Assembly (NCBI RefSeq): GCF_014643515.1
Contig: NZ_BMJP01000004.1
Coordinates: 124,001 to 188,000 of the forward strand
DNA length: 64,000 bases
Reading direction: 5' to 3'
Origin: Sphingomonas prati
GTDB lineage: Bacteria; Pseudomonadota; Alphaproteobacteria; Sphingomonadales; Sphingomonadaceae
Made by a program: the position numbers and the translations under genes. Of the stretch, positions 8,454 to 14,972 are shown one piece after another (the stretch's first letter is position 1; each line of letters starts with the position of its first letter). The notes beneath the pieces were generated by a model, which was not told the DNA's origin, searched no databases, and saw only the letters and a list, made by a program, of their open reading frames with translations.

Positions 8454-9215
8454 TCAGCGCCCCGCCGTCATCCGCCGCAGTTCGTCCAACGCATCGCGCA
8501 ACCCGCCATCGGCCGCCGCCTGCCGCGCCATCGCACCGCCGCCGCGCCGTTCCAGCCCACGCTCAAGCCGTGCCATCAACGCCGCGATCGTTTCCTTCTC
8601 CGGCACCAGGTCGTGCTGCGGATCGATCACCGCACCGTCGTCGACCACATCCGGCGCGATGCTCGCATAACTCTCGTCCAGCAACAGCGTGTCGGGGTCG
8701 TCCACGACCTCCTCCGCCACGGGCGCGACGGGCGCGACGAACAACGGCGGCCGCCCGAACGGCAGCGGCTCCGGATCGATGTCGTCCATCGGCGTGCCCA
8801 GGTCGGATGCCGCGAACAGCGGCCGTCGCGCGGGCGCATCGGGATGCGCATCGGCCCGACGCAGCTGCGGCGCGGGCGCAGGCGCCTCCGCCTCTTCCGG
8901 CGCGAACAGGTCGATCTGCAGCTCCGCCTCCACCGGCTGCCGCGGATTCTCCAGCCGGTGGAACACCCACCACACCGCCCCGCCGGCGATCAGCGCCACT
9001 GCCAGCATCAGCACCGCGCGCGGCGCCGTCCCGAACGACCCGACCCGCGCGATCAGCGGCGCGACCCCGGTCATCCCCACCGCGCGCACCATGACCGCGG
9101 CCGGCACCGCGAACGCCAGGAACGCCGCTGCCGCAGCGGTCAGCAGCGCCATCGGCACCGCCAGCGGGGTCCGTTCGATCGCATCGATCATGCGACGCGC
9201 ATTCGGCCTGGTCAT
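8454..9215 (-). CDS. Membrane protein with acidic cytoplasmic tail, unknown function
   Basis: From ATG 9215 (upstream GAGGACA) the protein has 253 residues. Two hydrophobic segments (about 18-45 and 66-88) are followed by a Pro/Ala/Asp/Glu-rich tail and a short C-terminal amphipathic helix (ALMARLERGLERRG...). The start lies 11 bases after the glycosyltransferase stop, so it is probably the second gene of that transcript. The open frame continues upstream into the glycosyltransferase gene but has no better start there. It is perhaps a membrane accessory protein of the polysaccharide locus; no known family is recognised. Confidence 0.7.
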   Translation of the reverse strand: MTRPNARRMIDAIERTPLAVPMALLTAAAAAFLAFAVPAAVMVRAVGMTGVAPLIARVGSFGTAPRAVLMLAVALIAGGAVWWVFHRLENPRQPVEAELQIDLFAPEEAEAPAPAPQLRRADAHPDAPARRPLFAASDLGTPMDDIDPEPLPFGRPPLFVAPVAPVAEEVVDDPDTLLLDESYASIAPDVVDDGAVIDPQHDLVPEKETIAALMARLERGLERRGGGAMARQAAADGGLRDALDELRRMTAGR

Positions 9216-9225
9216 TCGCCTGTCC

Positions 9226-10431
9226 TCATATCCGTCCGCGACTCGCCAACCTTTGGTAAACGGGATCATAGCGTGATATATTTTCCGACCAGTTACGATC
9301 CCGTTCAACAAATGCCCGCGCCGTCGCGCGCCGCGCGTCCCATCCGCTGCGATCGGCCAGCAACGCGGACAGCGCCGCCGCCAGCGCGGCCGGATCGTCG
9401 GGCGGGAACAGCGTCCCCGTCACCCCGTCCTCGATCAGCTCGCGGTGCCCGCCGACGTCCGACGCCGCCACCAGCCGGCCCTGCGCCATCGCCTCCAGCG
9501 GTTTCAGCGGCGTCACCAGATCAGTCAGCCGCATCCGCTTGCGCGGATAGGCCAGGATGTCGATCAACCCGTAATAGGCCTCCACCCGGTCATGCGGCAC
9601 GCGCCCGACGAAGCGGATGCGGTCCGCCACCGGCGATGCCGTCGCCTGCGCCCGCAACGCCGCCTCCATCGGCCCGCCGCCGACCATCAGCAGCATCGCC
9701 GCTGGCCGCGCCGCGACCAGCGCCGGCATCGCCGCGATCAGGTCGTCCAGCCCCTCATAATCATAGAACGACCCAACGAAGCCAATCACCTCGGCCCCAT
9801 CGAGCCCCAGTTCCGCGGCAAGCCCCCGGTCCGGCGGCGGCGGCGATCCGAACAGGCCCAGGTCCACCCCGTTGGGCGACACCATGATTTTGTCCGCCGC
9901 GATGCCGCGCGCCACCAGATCGCTGCGCAATCCTTCGCAAATCACCGCCACCGCGTCAGCCTGGGCGACAGCGCGCGTCTCCAGCCAGCGGATCGCCCGA
10001 TATTTCAGCGACCCCTCGGTGCCCGCCCCGTTGCCGACCGCCGCATCCTCCCAGAATGCGCGGATCTCGTACAGCAACGGCAATCCCCGCCGTCGCGCCA
10101 CCCGCCCGGCGGCCATCGCCGTCATCACCGGCGAATGGGCATGCAGAATATCGGGCTTCCACGTCGTCGCCAGCGCATCGACCTTGCGTTCCAGCGCCGC
10201 GATATCGCGCCATTCCGCGATCGGCGACGGCGCGCGCGATCCGCTGCCCGCGCGGTGGAAACGCAGCCCGTCGACCACCTCCTCCGCCGGCCCGGCCGCC
10301 ACGTGGCGCGACCCGGTCACCGCCATCACGTCCCACCCGCGCGCGACCTGCGCCTTCAGGATCGCGCGGGTCCGGAACGTGTAGCCGCTGTGCATCGGCA
10401 GGCTATGATCGAGGATATGGAGAATACGCAT
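9226..10431 (-). CDS. Exosortase-A-associated family 4 glycosyltransferase
   Basis: This 401-residue GT-B glycosyltransferase opens with MRILHILDHSLPMHSGYTFR. That opening is characteristic of the PEP-CTERM/exosortase-A-associated glycosyltransferase family (TIGR04063 type). The C-terminal half carries the nucleotide-sugar site (IGFVGSFYDYEGLDD ... PLKPLEAMAQGR) typical of the family 4 retaining enzymes. It would add a sugar to a lipid-linked exopolysaccharide unit at the inner membrane. The gene diverges from the ligase/polymerase gene at 10641, which belongs to the same system. A TTG at 10437 is a slightly longer alternative start; the ATG at 10431 matches the family N-terminus. Confidence 0.88.
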   Translation of the reverse strand: MRILHILDHSLPMHSGYTFRTRAILKAQVARGWDVMAVTGSRHVAAGPAEEVVDGLRFHRAGSGSRAPSPIAEWRDIAALERKVDALATTWKPDILHAHSPVMTAMAAGRVARRRGLPLLYEIRAFWEDAAVGNGAGTEGSLKYRAIRWLETRAVAQADAVAVICEGLRSDLVARGIAADKIMVSPNGVDLGLFGSPPPPDRGLAAELGLDGAEVIGFVGSFYDYEGLDDLIAAMPALVAARPAAMLLMVGGGPMEAALRAQATASPVADRIRFVGRVPHDRVEAYYGLIDILAYPRKRMRLTDLVTPLKPLEAMAQGRLVAASDVGGHRELIEDGVTGTLFPPDDPAALAAALSALLADRSGWDARRATARAFVERDRNWSENISRYDPVYQRLASRGRI

Positions 10432-10528
10432 GGCCAACTCTGTGCCATGACGGCGCTTAACGACGTGTCAACCGCTGGACGATATCGTCGATCCGACCAC
10501 GCAGCCGATCCGGAAAGGGGAACAGGCC

Positions 10529-10648
10529 ATGATCGACCTGTTCTCGCTCGCGCTCAGCCACGGGCTGCTGCTGTTCGCGGCATGGCGGCTCGTGCGGCGG
10601 CCGGATCTGGACCGCGAGCCCGAACGCCCGGGTACGCCAGATGCGTGA
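10529..10648 (+). CDS. Possible 39-residue small protein ahead of the O-glycosylation ligase
   Basis: The sequence reads ATG at 10529, then one short hydrophobic stretch (LFSLALSHGLLLFAAWRLV), then a charged proline-rich tail. It stops at 10646-10648, overlapping the start of the next gene. A purine-rich GGAAAGGGG lies just upstream at 10512-10520. Length, single membrane helix and coupling to the next gene suggest a real leader or accessory membrane peptide. The coding evidence is limited to these features. Confidence 0.45.
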   Translation: MIDLFSLALSHGLLLFAAWRLVRRPDLDREPERPGTPDA

Positions 10649-12002
10649 CCTTGGCCTTATCGGCTTCCTGACCGCGCTCATCCTGTTCGGGTTTCGGCGC
10701 CCGTTCCTGTTCGTGCTCGCCTATGCCTATGTCGACATCGTCTCGCCGCAGCGGCTGGCTTATTATCTGCTGAATTCCGTGCCCGTCTCGCTCATCTGCG
10801 TGGCGCTCGCGGTGCTCGGCTGGGCGGTGGCGGACGACAAGAGCGGCGCGCGGTTCGGCATCCGACAATCGCTGATGCTCACGCTCCTGCTCTACTGTTT
10901 CTGGACGACACTGACCGCCGATTTCCCGGTGGAGGCGCTCACCAAATGGGGCTGGGTGTGGAAGGCGATGGCCTTCGCGATCTTCCTGCCGCTCACGTTG
11001 CGCACCCGGTTGCGGATCGAATCGATGGCGCTGTTCCTCGTGCTGTCCGCCTCGTCGATCATCGTGGTGGGCGGGATCAAGACGGTCGTGTCCGGCGGCG
11101 GCTACGGCGTGCTGAACCTCATGATCGACAACAATAGCGGCCTGTACGAAAGCAGCACGATCTCCGCCGTCGCGGTCGCGATCATCCCGCTCATCCTCTG
11201 GCTGGCGCGCTACGGCACGATCTACCCGCGCGGCAAACTGGTCACCGCCTATGCCGCGGCACTCATCTTCGCCTGCCTGTTAATCCCGGTCGGAACGCAG
11301 GCCCGCACCGGCATCATCTGCATCGCGGCGCTCGCGGTCCTGATGCTCCGCTCGGTCCAGCGCCGCGTGCTGTACGTCGCCGGGATCGCCGTCGCGCTCA
11401 GCATCGCCGTGCCGTTCCTGCCCGAAAGCTACACGCAGCGGATGGACACGATCCAGGGGTACAAGGCGGACAACAGCGCCTCCACCCGCATCGCGGTCTG
11501 GAAATGGACGCTCGGCTATGTCGGCCAGCATCCGTTCGGCGGCGGGTTCGAGGCCTACCGCCAGAACCGCCTGGTGATCGACGAGGTCAAGACGACCGCC
11601 ACCGCCGACGGCACGAGCACGTCCACCACCCAGGCGTTCGACGCCGGCCGCGCCTATCACAGCAGCTATTTCGAAATGCTGGGGGAACAGGGCTATCCCG
11701 GCCTAATCCTGTGGCTCACGCTCCACGCGCTCGGCCTGATCCGGATGGAGGTCCTGCGCCGCAAATATGCCCGCGCGCCGGACGAGGACGGCTGGATCGC
11801 CCCGCTCGCCACCGCGCTCCAGCACGCGCACCTGATCTACCTGATCGGCGCGCTGTTCGTCGGCATCGCGTTCCAGCCGTTCATCTACATGCTCGTCGGG
11901 CTGGAGATTGGCTTCGACGCCTTCCTGCGCCGCACCCGTTCGCCGGCGAAGGTCGGGTTCGCAAGGCCGGCCCCGAAGGTCCGTAAACCGCAACCGGTCT
12001 GA
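10641..12002 (+). CDS. O-glycosylation ligase/Wzy-like polymerase, exosortase-A system
   Basis: This 453-residue polytopic protein has about ten hydrophobic helices and a large extracytoplasmic loop (about 285-345) containing STRIAVWKWTLGYVGQHPFGG and RAYHSSYFEMLGEQG. Both motifs are typical of the O-antigen ligase/polymerase superfamily. The N-terminus (GFLTALILFGFRRPFLFVLAY) matches the exosortase-A-associated ligase family (TIGR03097 type). It is expected to polymerise or transfer exopolysaccharide units at the periplasmic face. The glycosyltransferase of the same system lies divergently at 9226-10431. No exosortase or polysaccharide export gene is seen in the window. Confidence 0.88.
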   Translation: MRDLGLIGFLTALILFGFRRPFLFVLAYAYVDIVSPQRLAYYLLNSVPVSLICVALAVLGWAVADDKSGARFGIRQSLMLTLLLYCFWTTLTADFPVEALTKWGWVWKAMAFAIFLPLTLRTRLRIESMALFLVLSASSIIVVGGIKTVVSGGGYGVLNLMIDNNSGLYESSTISAVAVAIIPLILWLARYGTIYPRGKLVTAYAAALIFACLLIPVGTQARTGIICIAALAVLMLRSVQRRVLYVAGIAVALSIAVPFLPESYTQRMDTIQGYKADNSASTRIAVWKWTLGYVGQHPFGGGFEAYRQNRLVIDEVKTTATADGTSTSTTQAFDAGRAYHSSYFEMLGEQGYPGLILWLTLHALGLIRMEVLRRKYARAPDEDGWIAPLATALQHAHLIYLIGALFVGIAFQPFIYMLVGLEIGFDAFLRRTRSPAKVGFARPAPKVRKPQPV

Positions 12003-12041
12003 CCAACGGCCGCCACCTTACCCCAAACGCCGTTCGGTTCG

Positions 12042-12076
12042 AGCCTGTCGAGAACGCCGAGTTCCCGACAGGCTCC
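12042..12076. repeat. Hairpin repeat 'GAGCCTGTCGAGAAC' between convergent genes
   Basis: Arms of 15 bases at 12042-12056 and 12062-12076 pair with one mismatch around a 5-base loop. This is the same family as the palindromes at 384-449 and 41800-41837. Its place between the convergent ligase gene (+) and PfpI gene (-) fits a shared transcription end. Confidence 0.7.
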
Positions 12077-12081
12077 GCCCG

Positions 12082-12639
12082 TCAGGCCTCGTCGGCGTCG
12101 TCCATGCCTTCGATCATCGCGATCAGCGCGTCGGTGAACGCCGGCACGTCGTCCGGCTTGCGGCTGGTGATCAGGTTGTCGTCGACCACGACTTCCTCGT
12201 CCACCGTCGTCGCGCCGGCATTCTCCAGGTCGGTGCGCAGCGACGGCCAGCTCGTCACCGTCCGGTCCTCGACGATGTCCGCCTCGACCAGCAACCACGG
12301 CCCGTGGCAGATCGCGGCGATTGGCTTGCCCGCATCGTCGAATGCCTGCACGATCTCGACGGCCACATCGATCGTGCGCAACGTGTCCGGATTGGCGACG
12401 CCGCCCGGAATGATCAGCGCGTCGTAATCGTCGGTCTCGACCGCATCCAGCGTCATGTCCGGCGTGATCGTGTCGCCCTTCTCGTCCTTCTCCATGCCCT
12501 GGATCGGGTCCATTGCGGGCGATGCGAGCACGACGGTCGCCCCCGCAGCGATCAGGCGGTCGCGCGGCCCGAACAGTTCGGCCTGCTCGAACCCGTCCGT
12601 GGCGATGATCAGGATCTTGGCGTCGGTGATAGCTGGCAT
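12082..12639 (-). CDS. DJ-1/PfpI family protein (glyoxalase/deglycase or chaperone-like)
   Basis: The 185-residue protein contains the DJ-1/PfpI nucleophile elbow AAICHGPW with Cys111-His112, the conserved acidic residue near Glu18 (DGFEQAE), and IIPGG at 76-80. PfpI-type members have been reported as proteases, glyoxalases and deglycases, and in alphaproteobacteria they are often stress-induced. A longer frame reaches 12759, but an excellent GAGGATA ribosome binding site precedes the ATG at 12639. A candidate EcfG promoter also sits inside that longer frame, so the shorter start is preferred. The gene is convergent with the ligase gene. Confidence 0.9.
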   Translation of the reverse strand: MPAITDAKILIIATDGFEQAELFGPRDRLIAAGATVVLASPAMDPIQGMEKDEKGDTITPDMTLDAVETDDYDALIIPGGVANPDTLRTIDVAVEIVQAFDDAGKPIAAICHGPWLLVEADIVEDRTVTSWPSLRTDLENAGATTVDEEVVVDDNLITSRKPDDVPAFTDALIAMIEGMDDADEA

Positions 12640-12687
12640 GGGGATATCCTCGAATGTCTTGGGGGATGTCTTGGGGGTCTGGGCCTG

Positions 12688-12712
12688 AACGGGTGCCGCC
12701 GCCGCCTGTTCC
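12688..12712 (-). promoter_or_regulatory. EcfG-type general stress promoter candidate for the PfpI gene
   Basis: Read on the minus strand, GGAAC (12708-12712) is followed after 16 bases by CGTT (12688-12691). This matches the alphaproteobacterial EcfG consensus GGAAC-N16/17-CGTT exactly. The -10 element lies 48 bases ahead of the ATG at 12639, leaving a leader of roughly 40 bases. Confidence 0.6.
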
Positions 12713-12796
12713 GGCGCGAAGCCGCCCGATGCGCCAGCCGGAACGATCGCGGGGGGCATGCCGTTATCCCCCCATGACCGGACCGAACCGCCACCT

Positions 12797-13798
12797 ATGT
12801 TAAGCTATGTCGACGATGCCCTGCCCGGCATCACCCGCCGCAAATTGCGCGGCCACTGGGCCTATTTCGACCCGCACGGCGAACGGGTCCGCGACCGCGT
12901 GGAGATCGACCGGCTCAACGCCACCGCGATGCCGCCGGCCTATGTTGACTGCTGGTTCTGCCCCAGCCCGGACGGCCATATCCAGGCGGTCGGCTGGGAC
13001 GACAAGGGCCGCAAGCAGTACCGCTACCACGCCGATTTCCGCGCGACGCAGGAAGCCGCGAAATACGACGCCTGTGCCGATTTCGGCCGCGCGCTGCCTT
13101 TGCTTCGTGCGCGTGTGGAGGAGGACCTCACCCACCGCGCGCTCGACAAGGACGCCGTCGTCGCCGCGATCGTCCGGCTGCTCGATCTCGGCCGCGTCCG
13201 GGTCGGCAACGAGACTTACGCGAAATCGAACAACAGTTTCGGCGCCACCACGCTGCGCGCCGACCATGCCAAGGTCCGCGGCTCCAAGCTGAAACTCGAA
13301 TATGTCGGCAAGTCCGGCAAGCTCCAGCGCCTGACGATCGAGGACCAGCGCCTCTCGCGGATCGCGCGCCGCTGCCAGGACCTGCCCGGCCAGCATCTGT
13401 TCCAATATCAATGCCCCGACGGCAGCGCGCATCCGGTTGGGTCGGCGGACATCAACGCGTATATCAAGGACGCCACCGGCGGCAGCTTCACCGCGAAAAG
13501 CTTCCGTACCTGGGGTGCCAGCGTCATCGCCTACCGCACGCTGGTCGAGGCGGGCGACACCGCGATCACGCTGAAACAGCTGCTGCAGCCCGTCGCCGAC
13601 GCGCTGGGCAACACGCCCGCCATCGCGCGCAAATCCTATGTCCACCCCGCGCTGATCGAACTGGCGCGCAGCGGCGTTCCGGTCGGCCGCGTCCGGCTCC
13701 CGCGCGCCACGCGCTATGCGACGCCCACCGAACGCGGGCTGATCGCGTTCCTCGACACGCTGGGTGCGGAACATTGCAGTAAGGCCGCCTGCGCATGA
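12797..13798 (+). CDS. Type IB DNA topoisomerase (bacterial, poxvirus-like)
   Basis: The protein is 333 residues. The N-terminal part carries VGWDDKGRKQYRYH, the signature of bacterial/poxvirus topoisomerase IB. The C-terminal catalytic part includes Arg237 (KSFRTW) and the nucleophile Tyr281 in ARKSYVHP. It relaxes supercoils by a 3'-phosphotyrosine intermediate without ATP. The usual length for this family is 310-350 residues. An ATG 39 bases upstream is possible, but the conserved sequence starts near 12797. The stop overlaps the start of the MscS gene (ATGA at 13795). Confidence 0.93.
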   Translation: MLSYVDDALPGITRRKLRGHWAYFDPHGERVRDRVEIDRLNATAMPPAYVDCWFCPSPDGHIQAVGWDDKGRKQYRYHADFRATQEAAKYDACADFGRALPLLRARVEEDLTHRALDKDAVVAAIVRLLDLGRVRVGNETYAKSNNSFGATTLRADHAKVRGSKLKLEYVGKSGKLQRLTIEDQRLSRIARRCQDLPGQHLFQYQCPDGSAHPVGSADINAYIKDATGGSFTAKSFRTWGASVIAYRTLVEAGDTAITLKQLLQPVADALGNTPAIARKSYVHPALIELARSGVPVGRVRLPRATRYATPTERGLIAFLDTLGAEHCSKAACA

Positions 13799-14937
13799 CG
13801 ATTGCCAACACCGCCGCCGTCGCGGTCCGACCCACTGCCGCCGTCCATGACTTCGCAGCCGACATGAACCGCTTGACGCGGGAGATTACGACCTGGCTCG
13901 CCGGCAACTGGCTCCAGGTCGCGATCGCACTCGCGATCGGCGCGGCGATCGTGCTCGCGCTGCTCGGCCTCCGCTCGCTCGGCGGTCGGCTCTGCCGCGG
14001 GCATGACGAGAGCGTCCAGTGGCGGACCATCGTCGGCCGCGCGATCACCCGCACCCGCATGTGGTTCATGGTGGCGCTCGCCGCCCGACTGGTCGAGGGC
14101 GGCGCCAACACACCGGCCGGCGTCACCGCGGTCATCACCGCCGTCTTCACGATCGCCGCCGCACTCCAGGCAGCCCTCTGGGCGCGCGAGATCATTCTCG
14201 GCTTCGTCGAACATCGCGCGGCGGGTGACACCGAGAAAGGCGCGATCGGCTCCGCGCTCGGTATCATCCGGCTGCTCGTCACCTTCGCCCTGTTCGCGAT
14301 CGCCGGCGTGCTCATCCTCGACAATCTCGGCGTCAACGTCACCGGGCTGATCGCCGGCCTCGGCATCGGCGGCATCGCGATCGGCTTGGCCGCGCAGGGC
14401 ATTTTCGCCGATCTGTTCGCCGCACTCGCGATCATCTTCGACAAGCCGTTCCGCCGCGGCGACGCGGTCAGCTGGGACAGCACGTCCGGCTCGGTCGAAC
14501 GGATCGGCCTCAAATCCACGCGCATCCGGTCAATCACCGGCGAACAGATCATCGTGTCGAACAAGAACCTGCTCGACAAGGAACTGCGCAACCTCGCCCG
14601 GCTCGACCGCCGCCGCATGACACTCGCGATCGGCGTCATCTACCAGACCCCGGTCGATGTCTGCCGTGCCATCCCAAACCTGCTCCGCACCGCGACCGAG
14701 AGCGTCGACAAATGCGTCGTGGTCCGCACCGGGATGACCGCGTTCGGCGCCTCCAGCCTCGACTATGAACTGCAATTCGATGTCCGGTCGGAGGTGTGGG
14801 ACGTCGTCTACGCCGCCCGCCACGCGGTCTGCATCGCCATCCTCGACACCTTCACCCGCGAAGGCATCGAATTCGCCTACCCGACCCAACTCAACTTCAC
14901 CGGCGGCCCCGACGGCCGGGCGGTGTTCCCGACCTGA
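13795..14937 (+). CDS. Small-conductance mechanosensitive channel family protein (MscS)
   Basis: The protein is 380 residues. There are transmembrane helices at about 37-62, 80-125 and 155-185. A glycine/alanine-rich pore helix follows (GLGIGGIAIGLAAQG) with the MscS signature, then FDKPFRRGDAV and the beta domain. The channel opens under membrane tension to release solutes on osmotic downshift. It shares a 4-base overlap with the topoisomerase IB gene, so the two are made from one transcript. Confidence 0.92.
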   Translation: MTIANTAAVAVRPTAAVHDFAADMNRLTREITTWLAGNWLQVAIALAIGAAIVLALLGLRSLGGRLCRGHDESVQWRTIVGRAITRTRMWFMVALAARLVEGGANTPAGVTAVITAVFTIAAALQAALWAREIILGFVEHRAAGDTEKGAIGSALGIIRLLVTFALFAIAGVLILDNLGVNVTGLIAGLGIGGIAIGLAAQGIFADLFAALAIIFDKPFRRGDAVSWDSTSGSVERIGLKSTRIRSITGEQIIVSNKNLLDKELRNLARLDRRRMTLAIGVIYQTPVDVCRAIPNLLRTATESVDKCVVVRTGMTAFGASSLDYELQFDVRSEVWDVVYAARHAVCIAILDTFTREGIEFAYPTQLNFTGGPDGRAVFPT

Positions 14938-14972
14938 TTACCAACCCCGTCAGTACCAAGTCGAAAACGCGA

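Noticed and set aside
12082-12759. Longer start for the PfpI gene
   Set aside because: The extra 40 residues are low-complexity and contain the EcfG-like promoter; the ATG at 12639 has the better ribosome binding site.
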